From Cephalopachus bancanus (taxonomy: Eukaryota; Chordata; Mammalia; Primates; Tarsiidae): a stretch of DNA of 64,000 nt. Where the stretch lies: positions 1 to 64,000 of the forward strand of contig JAPVLO010001821.1 of assembly GCA_027257055.1 (NCBI GenBank), written 5' to 3'. Numbering within the stretch: the first letter of the stretch is position 1; each line of letters starts with the position of its first letter. Of the stretch, positions 1 through 13,999 are shown one piece after another. Under the pieces are notes generated by a model. That model was not told the DNA's origin. It searched no databases and saw only the letters and a program-made list of their open reading frames with translations. The position numbers were made by a program, and so were the translations under genes.

Positions 1-20
1 TTAAAGGGGGAAAGCTTTAT
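1..20. repeat. 3' tail of a preceding array unit (partial)
   Basis: These 20 bases correspond to the end of a unit (the GGGAAAGCATTAT block that precedes TTGTTCACCT in every other copy), with extra G and A residues. The array therefore continues to the left of the window. Confidence 0.8.
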
Positions 21-2200
21 TTGTTCACCTATTGACTTCTAAAGTGTTTTGGTTTTGGGCTTGTGGGTCTTCTATCAAAAGCATTTGCTCTTCGATGGCA
101 TTTACGAGTAAGAGCTGACAGGCTTCGCTGGCTTGAGGGGAGTGTGTATCAGTTGGGGAAACGCTGCGTCAAACATTTCCTGCATTGTTATTTAGTTCCT
201 AGGATTTTTATTCTGGCTTGGTGTATGGTGCCATCAAAGAATCTCAAGCTACAGCTTGATTTGGCCTAGCAGAGCCTTACGTCAATACTTCACATGTAGG
301 AATGAGCATGTAAATTGTGCCCCACTGATCAAAGGAATGCTACACACTTACGAGTAGAAAAGCAGTACTGGCTTTCTGTTTGAATCCACAAAATTTTCAC
401 CCCTTGGCATTTCTCTATGCTAAGAAATGCAGTTACTCTCCCGTTTGCCTTGCTGAATAAGCATCGACGGCCTCTGTTAGGCTTGCTGTGAATGTGCATT
501 TTCCTTGGGAACGAGGTTTTCAATGTGTGCTGCACTATTTATGGGCTATCAATTTGATTCTAACTCGGTGCATGCTGCAATACATGGGTCTCACAGTTTT
601 CTCCTCATTTGGCTTTAGGCTCTGCAGAGTGCATTTGTTTGACCTGAAGTTCATTCATAGGACACGTAATGGAATGTGCAGCTTAAGGGCCACAGGGGGG
701 CAATGGAACTCCCCAGTAGAGGAAGAATGCATTGCCTGCTGAAGTCACCGGTGACATCTGAAGTGTTTCTGCTTTACAAATTTTTGTGTGGTCAATACAC
801 AATGCTCTGCCAAATGCACTGACGGAGAAGAGCGGACTGCCTTGGTTGTGTTTGTTTTGAATGTCAATCTTCCTTGGATAGTGCTGTGTGAAAAGGAAGC
901 TGCACTGTTACTTCCTGGCACTGAGTCCTAGAAGGCATTGGGTGCATGCTGTAATTCCTGATTCTCACTTGTTCCCTTTCATGTAGATTACGCTCTACAG
1001 GGTGACTGCTTGGGCGTGCAGCTTGTCAAACTTTCACATTCAGGGAAAGCTCAACCCCACTGTGCCGCAAAGAAGGGTCTGAGACAGTCACATTACTTGT
1101 GGAAAGCATTACTGTGACCCGGGGGAATTCTGAATTCTGAATTTCCTCTTAAGGAAAGCAATTACACTGTGGATCGCTGTTCGAATAGCCTTTCTGAGAC
1201 GTCGTGCACAGGCATCTTCCTTGGTGGAGTCTGTGCCCAATGTGTGCTGCAGCCTTATCTCTTTGCTATGACTTTTATACTTCACTGCTGCCTGCTGTAA
1301 TACCTCGTTCTCACTCTTTCCCCTTGACTTGTGTTCCTTTCCATACAGGCCTTTTCTCCCGAGAGGGAACGTCCGGGTTTCACAGATCGAAACCTGCAAT
1401 ACCTAAATGCCCCAATGAGTGACCTTAGTGCTCCACAGTTACGGACAGGAGAGCATTATTTGTTTATGGGAGAATTCTAAATTGGTTTTCCCTATTGCAT
1501 TTAAACCTAAAAGGACTACCAATGCTGTGCCGGTTTCATGTATGATAAGCACGGAGAGCCTATGCAAAACTGGTGGTGAAGGTGGTCTTCCCGGGACACG
1601 CTATTGAAGCGTGCGCTGCACTGCCCCGCATTGGCATCTCTGATAAGCTGGTTTTGTGCATGCCCTCCTACCCGATGCCAAGAGCTTCCCTGTATATGCC
1701 CTACACCATCAGGGAGCATGTGGTGACCAAGTGCAACTTGAGGGGCTGCACTGACTGGGAAACCCGATCTCCACAGCCATTGGTAGCAAAGCATGCTTCA
1801 TTCACCGGGGAATGCTGAAACGTTTGCTCTTTTGACACGGGCGTCTAATAATGAATACAATGGGTCTTCGGGTTCGTTTGCCACCAGGCCTGAGAGCCTT
1901 TGTTTTCTTTCCCGAAAATAAGAGTCTTCCATGGGGGACATTCCTCAAAACTGCACGTCACTGAATGGGGCAACAACTATTAACCTGCTTTGCCTGTTGT
2001 GTTGTACGATTCTCCCGTTCCCTTCACCGTGTATTCTCCTCCATTGAGTGCATATGCCTGCAAGCTGTATTCAATGTTTCCTACTACATTGAGTGCATAT
2101 GCCTGCAGAGCTGAATTCAATGTTTCCTGTAGCAGAATGCACCGCTCCATGGTGCCACACTGAGTGAAATGACCGATTCATGCTATTCGGAAAGCATTAT
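21..2200. repeat. Macrosatellite unit U1 (2180 bp)
   Basis: Units are phased here from the landmark TTGTTCACCT, an arbitrary but constant start. This copy carries the alternative haplotype: T at 1654 (GGTTTTG instead of GGTTCTG), C at 2038 (CTCCTCC instead of CTACTCC) and A at 2086 (CTACTACATT instead of CTACTCCATT). The first ~70 bases contain over-long G runs. No open frame is maintained relative to other copies. Confidence 0.95.
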
Positions 2201-4308
2201 TTGTTCACCTATTGACTTCTAAAGTGTTTTGGATTTCTTGTCGGTCTCTATCAAAAGCATTTGCTCTTGCGATGGCATTTACAGTAAAGCTGACAGGCTC
2301 GCGGCTTGATGAGTGTGTATCAGTTGGAAACGCTGCGTCAAACATTTCCTGCATTGTATTTAGTTCCTAGAGTTTTATTCTGCTTGGTGTATGGTGCCAT
2401 CAAAGAATCTCAAGCTACAGCTTGATTTGGCCTAGCAAGCCTTACGTCAATACTTCACATGTAGAATGAGCATGTAAATTGTGCCCCACTGAGTCAAAGG
2501 ATGCTACACACTTACGAGTAAAAAGCATACTGGCTTTCTGTTTGAATCCACAAAATTTCACCCCTTGGCATTCTCTATGCTAAGAAATGCAGTTACTCCC
2601 TCCCGTTTGCCTTGCTGAATAAGCATAACGGCCTCTGTTAGCTTGCTGTGAATGTGCATTTTCCTTGAACGAGTTTTCAATGTGTGCACTCTTTATGGCT
2701 ATCATTTGATTCTAACTCGGTGCATGCTGCAATACATGGTCTCACAGTTTTCTCCTCATTTGCGTTTAGGCTCTGCAGAGTGCATTTGTTTGACCTGAAG
2801 TTCATTCATAGGACACGTAATGAATGTGCACTTAAGGTGCCACACGGGGGCAATGAACTCCCATAGAGGAAGAATCATTGCCTGCTGAAGTCACCGGACA
2901 TCTGAATGTTTCTGCTTTACAAATTTTTGTGTGGTCAGATACACAGATGCTCTGCCAATGCACTGACGAGAAAGCGACTGCCTGGTTGTGTTGTTTTGAA
3001 TGTCAATCTTCCTTGGATAGTGCGTGTGCGAAGGAAGCTGCACTGTTACTTCCTGGCACTGAGTCCTAGAAGCATTGGTGCATGCTGTAATTCCTGATTC
3101 TCACTTGTTCCCTTCATGTAGATTACGCTCTACAGGGTGACTGCTTGTGCAGCTTGTCAAACTTTCACATTCAGAATGCTCAACCCCACTGCCGCAAAGA
3201 AGGATCTGAGACAGTCACAGTTACTTGGGAAAGCATTACGTTGACCCGGAGAATTCTGAATTCTGAATTTCCTCTTAAGGGAAAGCAATTACACTGTGAT
3301 TGCTGTTCGGAAAGCCTTTCTGAGACGTCGGCACAGGCATCTTCCTTGTGAGTCTGTGCCCAATGTGTGCTGCAGCCTTATCTCTTTGCTATGACTTTTA
3401 TACTTCACTGCTGCCTGCTGTAATACCTCGTTCTCACTCTTTCCCCTTGACTTGTGTTCCTTTCCATACAGGCCTTGCTCCCGAGAGAACGTCCGGGTTT
3501 CACAGATCGAAACCTGCAATACCTAAATGCCCCAATGATGACCTTAGTGCTCCACAGTTACGGACAGAGAGCATTATTTGTTTATGGAAATTCTAAATGG
3601 TTTTCCCTATTGCATTTAAACCTAAAAGGACTACCAATCTGTGCCGGTTTCATGTATGGTGATAAGCACGAGACCTATGCAAAACTGGTGGTGAATGGTC
3701 TTCCCGGACACGCTATTGAAGCGTGCGCTGCACTGCCACGCATTGGCATCTCTGATAAGCTGGTTTTGTGCATGCCCTCCTACCTATGCCAAGAGCTTCC
3801 CTGTATATGCCCTACACCAGTCAGGAGCATGTGTGACCAGAGTGCAACTTGAGGTGCTGCACTGACTGAACCAGATCTCCACAGCCATTGGTAGCAAAGC
3901 ATGCTTCATTCACCGTGAATGCTGAAACGTTTGCTCTTTTGACACGCGTCTAATAATGAATACAATGCTCTTCGGCTTCGTTTGCCAGCCAGCCTGAGAG
4001 CCTTTGTTTTCTTTCCCAAAATAAGAGTCTTCCATGGAGACATTCCTCAAAACTGCACGTCACTGAATGGGGCAACAACTATTAACCTGGCTTTGCCTTG
4101 TGTGGTACCGATTCTCCCCGTTTCCTTCACCGTGTATTCTCCTCCATTGAGTGCATATGCCTGGCAGAGCTGTATTCAATGTTTCCTACTACATTGATGC
4201 ATATGCCTGGCAGAGCTGAATTCAATGTTTCCTGTAGCAGAATGCACCGCTCCATGGTGCCACACTGAGTGAAATGACCGATTCAGTGCTATTCTGGGAA
4301 AGCATTAT
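2201..4308. repeat. Macrosatellite unit U2 (2108 bp)
   Basis: Full-span copy, about 100 bp shorter than the 2208 bp reference through many scattered one-base losses. It carries the same T-C-A alternative haplotype as U1 at the three diagnostic sites. Confidence 0.95.
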
Positions 4309-6492
4309 TTGTTCACCTATTGACTTCTAAAGTGTTTTGGATTTGGCTTGTCGTCTTCTATCAAAGCATTTGCTCTTGCGATGGCATTTACGAGTAAGAG
4401 CTGACAGGCTTCGCTGGCTTGATGGAGTGTGTATCAGTTGGAAACGCTGCGTCAAACATTTCTGCATTGTTATTTAGTTCCTAGGAGTTTTATTCTGGCT
4501 TGTGTATGGTGCCATCAAAGAATCTCAAGCTACAGCTTGATTTGGCCTAGCAGAGCCTTACGTCAATACTTCACATGTAGAATGAGCATGTAAATTGTGC
4601 CCCACTGAGTCAAAGGAATGCTACACACTTACGAGTAGAAAAGCAGTACTGGCTTTCTGTTTGAATCCACAAAATTTTCACCCCTTGCATTTCTCTATGC
4701 TAAGAAATGCAGTTACTCTCCCGTTTGCCTTGCTGAATAAGCATCGACGGCCTCTGTTAGGCTTGCTGTGAATGTGCATTTTCCTTGGGAACGAGGTTTC
4801 AAATGTGTGCTGCACTATTTATGGGCTATCAATTTGATTCTAACTCGGTGCATGCTGCAATACATGGTCTCACAGTTTTCTCCTCATTTGGCGTTAGGCT
4901 CTGCAGAGTGCATTTGTTTGACCTGAAGTTCATTCATAGGACACGTAATGGAATGTGCAGCTTAAGGTGCCACACGGGGCAATGGGAACTCCCAGTAGAG
5001 GAAGAATGCATTGCCTGCTGAAGTCACCGGGTGACATCTGAAGTGTTCTGCTTTACAAATTTTTGTGTGGTCAGATACACAGATGCTCTGCCAAATGCAC
5101 TGACGGAGAAGAGCGGACTGCCTTGGTTGTGTTTGTTTTGAATGTCAATCTTCCTTGAAGTGCTGTGTGCAAAGGAAGCTGCACTGTTACTTCCTGGCAC
5201 TGAGTCCTAGAAGGCATTGGTGCATGCTGTAATTCCTGATTCTCACTTGTTCCCTTTCATGTAGATTACGCTCTACAGGTGACTGCTTGGGCGTGCAGCT
5301 TGTCAAACTTTCACATTCAGAATGCTCAACCCCACTGTGCCGCAAAGAAGGATCTGAGACAGTCACAGTTACTTGTGGAAAGCATTACGTGTGACCCGGG
5401 AGAATTCTGAATTCTGAATTCCTCTTAAGGGAAAGCAATTACACTGTGGATCGCTGTTCGGAATAGCCTTTCTGAGGACGGTCGTGCACAGGCATCTTCC
5501 TTGGTGGAGTCTGTGCCCAATGTGTGCTGCAGCCTTATCTCTTTGCTATGACTTTTATACTTCACTGCTGCCTGCTGTAATACCTCGTTCTCACTCTTTC
5601 CCCTTGACTTGTGTTCCTTTCCATACAGGGCCTTTGCTCCCGAGAGGGAACGTCCGGTTTCACAGATCGAAACCTGCAATACCTAAATGCCCCAATGAGT
5701 GACCTTAGTGCTCCACAGTTACGGACAGGAGAGCATTATTTGTTTATGGGGAGAATTCTAAATTGGTTTTCCCTATTGCATTTAAACCTAAAAAGGACTA
5801 CCAATGCTGTGCCGGTTTCATGTATATAAGCACGGAGAGCCTATGCAAAACTGTGGTGAAGGTGGGTCTTCCCGGGACACGCTATTGAAGCGTGCGCTGC
5901 ACTGCCACGCATTGGCAGTCTCTGATAAGCTGGTTTTGTGCATGCCCTCCTACCCGATGCCAAGAGCTTCCCTGTATATGCCCTACACCAGTCAGGGAGC
6001 ATGTGGTGACCAGAGTGCAACTTGAGGTGCTGCACTGACTGGAACCAGATCTCCACAGCCATTGGTAGCAAAGCATGCTTCATTCACCGTGAATGCTGAA
6101 ACGTTTGCTCTTTTGACACGGGCGTCTAATAATGAATACAATGGCTCTTCGGCTTCGTTTGCCAGCCAGGCCTGAGAGCCTTTGTTTTCTTTCCGAAAAT
6201 AAGAGTCTTCCATGGGAGACATTCCTCAAAACTGCACGTCACTGAATGGGGCAACAACTATTAACCTGGCTTTGCCTGTTGTGTGGTACCGGATTCTCCC
6301 CGTTTCCCTTCACCGTGTATTCTACTCCATTGAGTGCATATGCCTGGCAGAGCTGTATTCAATGTTTCCTACTCCATTGAGTGCATATGCCTGGCAGAGC
6401 TGAATTCAATGTTTCCTGTAGCAGAATGCACCGCTCCATGGTGCCACACTGAGTGAAATGACCGATTCAGTGCTATTCTGGGAAAGCATTAT
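4309..6492. repeat. Macrosatellite unit U3 (2184 bp), mosaic
   Basis: Full copy. It has the alternative T in GGTTTTG near 5935 but the common bases at the two sites in the 47-bp duplication (CTACTCC both times, around 6322-6372). It is thus intermediate between U1/U2 and the common type. Four bases are missing after CCTTG near 5157. Confidence 0.95.
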
Positions 6493-8702
6493 TTGTTCAC
6501 CTATTGACTTCTAAAGTGTTTTGGATTTGGCTTGTCGGTCTTCTATCAAAAGCATTTGCTCTTTCGATGGCATTTACGAGTAAGAGCTGACAGGCTTCGC
6601 TGGCTTGATGGGAGTGTGTATCAGGTGGGAAACGCTGCGTCAAACATTTCCTGCATTGTTATTTAGTTCCTAGGAGTTTTATTCTGGCTTGGTGTATGGT
6701 GCCATCAAAGAATCTCAAGCTACAGCTTGATTTGGCCTAGCAGAGCCTTACGTCAATACTTCACATGTAGGAATGAGCATGTAAATTGTGCCCCACTGAG
6801 TCAAAGGAATGCTACACACTTACGAGTAGAAAAGCAGTACTGGCTTTCTGTTTGAATCCACAAAATTTTCACCCCTTGGCATTTCTCTATGCTAAGAAAT
6901 GCAGTTACTCTCCCGTTTGCCTTGCTGAATAAGCATCGACGGCCTCTGTTAGGCTTGCTGTGAATGTGCATTTTCCTTGGGAACGAGGTTTTCAAATGTG
7001 TGCTGCACTATTTATGGGCTATCAATTTGATTCTAACTCGGTGCATGCTGCAATACATGGGTCTCACAGTTTTCTCCTCATTTGGCGTTAGGCTCTGCAG
7101 AGTGCATTTGTTTGACCTGAAGTTCATTCATAGGACACGTAATGGAATGTGCAGCTTAAGGGTGCCACACGGGGGCAATGGGAACTCCCCAGTAGAGGAA
7201 GAATGCATTGCCTGCTGAAGTCACCGGGTGACATCTGAAGTGTTTCTGCTTTACAAATTTTTGTGTGGTCAGATACACAGATGCTCTGCCAAATGCACTG
7301 ACGGAGAAGAGCGGACTGCCTTGGTTGTGTTTGTTTTGAATGTCAATCTTCCTTGGATAGTGCTGTGTGCAAAGGAAGCTGCACTGTTACTTCCTGGCAC
7401 TGAGTCCTAGAAGGCATTGGTGCATGCTGTAATTCCTGATTCTCACTTGTTCCCTTTCATGTAGATTACGCTCTACAGGGTGACTGCTTGGGCGTGCAGC
7501 TTGTCAAACTTTCACATTCAGGAATGCTCAACCCACTGTGCCGCAAAGAAGGATCTGAGACAGTCACAGTTACTTGTGGGAAAGCATTACGTGTGACCCG
7601 GGAGAATTCTGAATTCTGAATTTCCTCTTAAGGGAAAGCAATTACACTGTGGATCGCTGTTCGGAATAGCCTTTCTGAGGACGGTCGTGCACAGGCATCT
7701 TCCTTGGTGGAGTCTGTGCCCAATGTGTGCTGCAGCCTTATCTCTTTGCTATGACTTTTATACTTCACTGCTGCCTGCTGTAATACCTCGTTCTCACTCT
7801 TTCCCCTTGACTTGTGTTCCTTTCCATACAGGGCCTTTGCTCCCGAGAGGGAACGTCCGGGTTTCACAGATCGAAACCTGCAATACCTAAATGCCCCAAT
7901 GAGTGACCTTAGTGCTCCACAGTTACGGACAGGAGAGCATTATTTGTTTATGGGGAGAATTCTAAATTGGTTTTCCCTATTGCATTTAAACCTAAAAAGG
8001 ACTACCAATGCTGTGCCGGTTTCATGTATGGATAAGCACGGAGAGCCTATGCAAAACTGGTGGTGAAGGTGGGTCTTCCCGGGGACACGCTATTGAAGCG
8101 TGCGCTGCACTGCCACGCATTGGCAGTCTCTGATAAGCTGGTTCTGTGCATGCCCTCCTACCCGATGCCAAGAGCTTCCCTGTATATGCCCTACACCAGT
8201 CAGGGAGCATGTGGTGACCAGAGTGCAACTTGAGGTGCTGCACTGACTGGAACCAGATCTCCACAGCCATTGGTAGCAAAGCATGCTTCATTCACCGGTG
8301 AATGCTGAAACGTTTGCTCTTTTGACACGGGCGTCTAATAATGAATACAATGGCTCTTCGGCTTCGTTTGCCAGCCAGGCCTGAGAGCCTTTGTTTTCTT
8401 TCCCGAAAATAAGAGTCTTCCATGGGAGACATTCCTCAAAACTGCACGTCACTGAATGGGGCAACAACTATTAACCTGGCTTTGCCTGTTGTGTGGTACC
8501 GGATTCTCCCCGTTTCCCTTCACCGTGTATTCTACTCCATTGAGTGCATATGCCTGGCAGAGCTGTATTCAATGTTTCCTACTCCATTGAGTGCATATGC
8601 CTGGCAGAGCTGAATTCAATGTTTCCTGTAGCAGAATGCACCGCTCCATGGTGCCACACTGAGTGAAATGACCGATTCAGTGCTATTCTGGGAAAGCATT
8701 AT
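6493..8702. repeat. Macrosatellite unit U4 (2210 bp)
   Basis: Longest copy, and the first of five consecutive near-identical copies (U4-U8). It carries the common C-A-C haplotype and a four-G run in the TTCCCGGGG segment near 8077-8083. That run differs by one G from U6 and U7. Confidence 0.97.
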
Positions 8703-10909
8703 TTGTTCACCTATTGACTTCTAAAGTGTTTTGGATTTGGCTTGTCGGTCTTCTATCAAAAGCATTTGCTCTTGCGATGGCATTTACGAGTAAGAGCTGA
8801 CAGGCTTCGCTGGCTTGATGGGAGTGTGTATCAGGTTGGGAAACGCTGCGTCAAACATTTCCTGCATTGTTATTTAGTTCCTAGGAGTTTTATTCTGGCT
8901 TGGTGTATGGTGCCATCAAAGAATCTCAAGCTACAGCTTGATTTGGCCTAGCAGAGCCTTACGTCAATACTTCACATGTAGGAATGAGCATGTAAATTGT
9001 GCCCCACTGAGTCAAAGGAATGCTACACACTTACGAGTAGAAAAGCAGTACTGGCTTTCTGTTTGAATCCACAAAATTTTCACCCCTTGGCATTTCTCTA
9101 TGCTAAGAAATGCAGTTACTCTCCCGTTTGCCTTGCTGAATAAGCATCGACGGCCTCTGTTAGGCTTGCTGTGAATGTGCATTTTCCTTGGGAACGAGGT
9201 TTTCAAATGTGTGCTGCACTATTTATGGGCTATCAATTTGATTCTAACTCGGTGCATGCTGCAATACATGGGTCTCACAGTTTTCTCCTCATTTGGCGTT
9301 AGGCTCTGCAGAGTGCATTTGTTTGACCTGAAGTTCATTCATAGGACACGTAATGGAATGTGCAGCTTAAGGGTGCCACACGGGGGCAATGGGAACTCCC
9401 CAGTAGAGGAAGAATGCATTGCCTGCTGAAGTCACCGGGTGACATCTGAAGTGTTTCTGCTTTACAAATTTTTGTGTGGTCAGATACACAGATGCTCTGC
9501 CAAATGCACTGACGGAGAAGAGCGGACTGCCTTGGTTGTGTTTGTTTTGAATGTCAATCTTCCTTGGATAGTGCTGTGTGCAAAGGAAGCTGCACTGTTA
9601 CTTCCTGGCACTGAGTCCTAGAAGGCATTGGTGCATGCTGTAATTCCTGATTCTCACTTGTTCCCTTTCATGTAGATTACGCTCTACAGGGTGACTGCTT
9701 GGGCGTGCAGCTTGTCAAACTTTCACATTCAGGAATGCTCAACCCCACTGTGCCGCAAAGAAGGATCTGAGACAGTCACAGTTACTTGTGGGAAAGCATT
9801 ACGTGTGACCCGGGAGAATTCTGAATTCTGAATTTCCTCTTAAGGGAAAGCAATTACACTGTGGATCGCTGTTCGGAATAGCCTTTCTGAGGACGGTCGT
9901 GCACAGGCATCTTCCTTGGTGGAGTCTGTGCCCAATGTGTGCTGCAGCCTTATCTCTTTGCTATGACTTTTATACTTCACTGCTGCCTGCTGTAATACCT
10001 CGTTCTCACTCTTTCCCCTTGACTTGTGTTCCTTTCCATACAGGGCCTTTGCTCCCGAGAGGGAACGTCCGGGTTTCACAGATCGAAACCTGCAATACCT
10101 AAATGCCCCAATGAGTGACCTTAGTGCTCCACAGTTACGGACAGGAGAGCATTATTTGTTTATGGGGAATTCTAAATTGGTTTTCCCTATTGCATTTAAA
10201 CCTAAAAAGGACTACCAATGCTGTGCCGGTTTCATGTATGGATAAGCACGGAGAGCCTATGCAAAACTGGTGGTGAAGGTGGGTCTTCCCGGGGACACGC
10301 TATTGAAGCGTGCGCTGCACTGCCACGCATTGGCAGTCTCTGATAAGCTGGTTCTGTGCATGCCCTCCTACCCGATGCCAAGAGCTTCCCTGTATGCCCT
10401 ACACCAGTCAGGGAGCATGTGGTGACCAGAGTGCAACTTGAGGTGCTGCACTGACTGGAACCAGATCTCCACAGCCATTGGTAGCAAAGCATGCTTCATT
10501 CACCGGTGAATGCTGAAACGTTTGCTCTTTTGACACGGCGTCTAATAATGAATACAATGGCTCTTCGGCTTCGTTTGCCAGCCAGGCCTGAGAGCCTTTG
10601 TTTTCTTTCCCGAAAATAAGAGTCTTCCATGGGAGACATTCCTCAAAACTGCACGTCACTGAATGGGGCAACAACTATTAACCTGGCTTTGCCTGTTGTG
10701 TGGTACCGGATTCTCCCCGTTTCCCTTCACCGTGTATTCTACTCCATTGAGTGCATATGCCTGGCAGAGCTGTATTCAATGTTTCCTACTCCATTGAGTG
10801 CATATGCCTGGCAGAGCTGAATTCAATGTTGCCTGTAGCAGAATGCACCGCTCCATGGTGCCACACTGAGTGAAATGACCGATTCAGTGCTATTCTGGGA
10901 AAGCATTAT
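8703..10909. repeat. Macrosatellite unit U5 (2207 bp)
   Basis: Near-consensus copy. Private differences are a missing GA in the GGGGAGAATTC block near 10167, a missing AT in CTGTATATGCC near 10395, and a T-to-G change at 10831 just after the 47-bp duplication. These clean dinucleotide and substitution differences are better candidates for true variants than single-G losses elsewhere. Confidence 0.97.
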
Positions 10910-13114
10910 TTGTTCACCTATTGACTTCTAAAGTGTTTTGGATTTGGCTTGTCGGTCTTCTATCAAAAGCATTTGCTCTTGCGATGGCATTTACGAGTAA
11001 GAGCTGACAGGCTTCGCTGGCTTGATGGGAGTGTGTATCAGGTTGGGAAACGCTGCGTCAAACATTTCCATTGTTATTTAGTTCCTAGGAGTTTTATTCT
11101 GGCTTGGTGTATGGTGCCATCAAAGAATCTCAAGCTACAGCTTGATTTGGCCTAGCAGAGCCTTACGTCAATACTTCACATGTAGGAATGAGCATGTAAA
11201 TTGTGCCCCACTGAGTCAAAGGAATGCTACACACTTACGAGTAGAAAAGCAGTACTGGCTTTCTGTTTGAATCCACAAAATTTTCACCCCTTGGCATTTC
11301 TCTATGCTAAGAAATGCAGTTACTCTCCCGTTTGCCTTGCTGAATAAGCATCGACGGCCTCTGTTAGGCTTGCTGTGAATGTGCATTTTCCTTGGGAACG
11401 AGGTTTTCAAATGTGTGCTGCACTATTTATGGGCTATCAATTTGATTCTAACTCGGTGCATGCTGCAATACATGGGTCTCACAGTTTTCTCCTCATTTGG
11501 CGTTAGGCTCTGCAGAGTGCATTTGTTTGACCTGAAGTTCATTCATAGGACACGTAATGGAATGTGCAGCTTAAGGGTGCCACACGGGGGCAATGGGAAC
11601 TCCCCAGTAGAGGAAGAATGCATTGCCTGCTGAAGTCACCGGGTGACATCTGAAGTGTTTCTGCTTTACAAATTTTTGTGTGGTCAGATACACAGATGCT
11701 CTGCCAAATGCACTGACGGAGAAGAGCGGACTGCCTTGGTTGTGTTTGTTTTGAATGTCAATCTTCCTTGGATAGTGCTGTGTGCAAAGGAAGCTGCACT
11801 GTTACTTCCTGGCACTGAGTCCTAGAAGGCATTGGTGCATGCTGTAATTCCTGATTCTCACTTGTTCCCTTTCATGTAGATTACGCTCTACAGGGTGACT
11901 GCTTGGGCGTGCAGCTTGTCAAACTTTCACATTCAGGAATGCTCAACCCCACTGTGCCGCAAAGAAGGATCTGAGACAGTCACAGTTACTTGTGGGAAAG
12001 CATTACGTGTGACCCGGGAGAATTCTGAATTCTGAATTTCCTCTTAAGGGAAAGCAATTACACTGTGGATCGCTGTTCGGAATAGCCTTTCTGAGGACGG
12101 TCGTGCACAGGCATCTTCCTTGGTGAGTCTGTGCCCAATGTGTGCTGCAGCCTTATCTCTTTGCTATGACTTTTATACTTCACTGCTGCCTGCTGTAATA
12201 CCTCGTTCTCACTCTTTCCCCTTGACTTGTGTTCCTTTCCATACAGGGCCTTTGCTCCCGAGAGGGAACGTCCGGGTTTCACAGATCGAAACCTGCAATA
12301 CCTAAATGCCCCAATGAGTGACCTTAGTGCTCCACAGTTACGGACAGGAGAGCATTATTTGTTTATGGGGAGAATTCTAAATTGGTTTTCCCTATTGCAT
12401 TTAAACCTAAAAAGGACTACCAATGCTGTGCCGGTTTCATGTATGGATAAGCACGGAGAGCCTATGCAAAACTGGTGGTGAAGGTGGGTCTTCCCGGGAC
12501 ACGCTATTGAAGCGTGCGCTGCACTGCCACGCATTGGCAGTCTCTGATAAGCTGGTTCTGTGCATGCCCTCCTACCCGATGCCAAGAGCTTCCCTGTATA
12601 TGCCCTACACCAGTCAGGGAGCATGTGGTGACCAGAGTGCAACTTGAGGTGCTGCACTGACTGGAACCAGATCTCCACAGCCATTGGTAGCAAAGCATGC
12701 TTCATTCACCGGTGAATGCTGAAACGTTTGCTCTTTTGACACGGGCGTCTAATAATGAATACAATGGCTCTTCGCTTCGTTTGCCAGCCAGGCCTGAGAG
12801 CCTTTGTTTTCTTTCCCGAAAATAAGAGTCTTCCATGGGAGACATTCCTCAAAACTGCACGTCACTGAATGGGGCAACAACTATTAACCTGGCTTTGCCT
12901 GTTGTGTGGTACCGGATTCTCCCCGTTTCCCTTCACCGTGTATTCTACTCCATTGAGTGCATATGCCTGGCAGAGCTGTATTCAATGTTTCCTACTCCAT
13001 TGAGTGCATATGCCTGGCAGAGCTGAATTCAATGTTTCCTGTAGCAGAATGCACCGCTCCATGGTGCCACACTGAGTGAAATGACCGATTCAGTGCTATT
13101 CTGGAAAGCATTAT
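10910..13114. repeat. Macrosatellite unit U6 (2205 bp)
   Basis: Near-consensus copy. CTG is missing from TTTCCTGCATTG near 11068, and one G is lost near 12122, turning TTGGTGGAGTC into TTGGTGAGTC. Confidence 0.97.
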
Positions 13115-13273
13115 TTGTTCACCTATTGACTTCTAAAGTGTTTTGGATTTGGCTTGTCGGTCTTCTATCAAAAGCATTTGCTCTTGCGATGGCATTTACG
13201 AGTAAGAGCTGACAGGCTTCGCTGGCTTGATGGGAGTGTGTATCAGGTTGGGAAACGCTGCGTCAAACATTTC

Positions 13274-13624
13274 CTGCATTGTTATTTAGTTCCTAGGAGT
13301 TTTATTCTGGCTTGGTGTATGGTGCCATCAAAGAATCTCAAGCTACAGCTTGATTTGGCCTAGCAGAGCCTTACGTCAATACTTCACATGTAGGAATGAG
13401 CATGTAAATTGTGCCCCACTGAGTCAAAGGAATGCTACACACTTACGAGTAGAAAAGCAGTACTGGCTTTCTGTTTGAATCCACAAAATTTTCACCCCTT
13501 GGCATTTCTCTATGCTAAGAAATGCAGTTACTCTCCCGTTTGCCTTGCTGAATAAGCATCGACGGCCTCTGTTAGGCTTGCTGTGAATGTGCATTTTCCT
13601 TGGAACGAGGTTTTCAAATGTGTG
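13274..13624. repeat. Monomer 1 of the hexameric unit (reference copy)
   Basis: Runs 351 bp from its CTGCATTGTTA anchor to the next anchor. The block GGTGTATGGTGCC...AATCTCAAG aligns with GGTGCATGCTGTAATTCCTGATTCTCAC of monomer 3. GTGCCCCACTGAGTCAAAGG aligns with the CCCCAATGAGTGACC block of monomer 4. Its 3' part ends with a TTTTCCTTGGGAACGAG block and AATGTGTGCTGC. Confidence 0.75.
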
Positions 13625-13999
13625 CTGCACTATTTATGGGCTATCAATTTGATTCTAACTCGGTGCATGCTGCAATACATGGGTCTCACAGTTTTCTCCT
13701 CATTTGGCGTTAGGCTCTGCAGAGTGCATTTGTTTGACCTGAAGTTCATTCATAGGACACGTAATGGAATGTGCAGCTTAAGGGTGCCACACGGGGGGCA
13801 ATGGGAACTCCCCAAGAGGAAGAATGCATTGCCTGCTGAAGTCACCGGGTGACATCTGAAGTGTTTCTGCTTTACAAATTTTTGTGTGGTCAGATACACA
13901 GATGCTCTGCCAAATGCACTGACGGAGAAGAGCGGACTGCCTTGGTTGTGTTTGTTTTGAATGTCAATCTTCCTTGGATAGTGCTGTGTGCAAAGGAAG
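13625..13999. repeat. Monomer 2 of the hexameric unit (reference copy)
   Basis: Runs 375 bp. It starts CTGCACTATTTATGG and contains GGTGCATGCTGCAATAC followed by GTCTCACAGTTTTCTCC, matching monomers 3 and 4 at the same offset. It holds the GTCACCGGGTGAC palindrome. It ends with an ATCTTCCTTGG block that parallels the ends of monomers 1 and 3. Confidence 0.75.
13841..13853. repeat. Interrupted palindrome GTCACC-G-GGTGAC
   Basis: Six-base arms with one central base. Several copies (for example near 740, 16050, 18240 and 51350) have one G fewer, which makes a perfect 12-bp palindrome. It shares a CACCGGTG-type core with the palindrome about 1.07 kb downstream in the same unit. Confidence 0.7.

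Noticed and set aside
12115..12130. Strong 5' splice donor-like TTGGTGAGTC in U6
   Set aside because: Created by loss of one G from TTGGTGGAGTC. The same loss recurs in error-prone copies, so it is not a reliable site.
12355..12705. Minus-strand open frame of about 113-121 codons recurring in several units (also near 14561, 45458, 47670, 49867 and 52042)
   Set aside because: One extra G in the TTCCCGGG(G) run truncates it to under 90 codons in otherwise near-identical copies. I recognise no domain, and recurrence is explained by the DNA repeat itself. No evidence of coding constraint.
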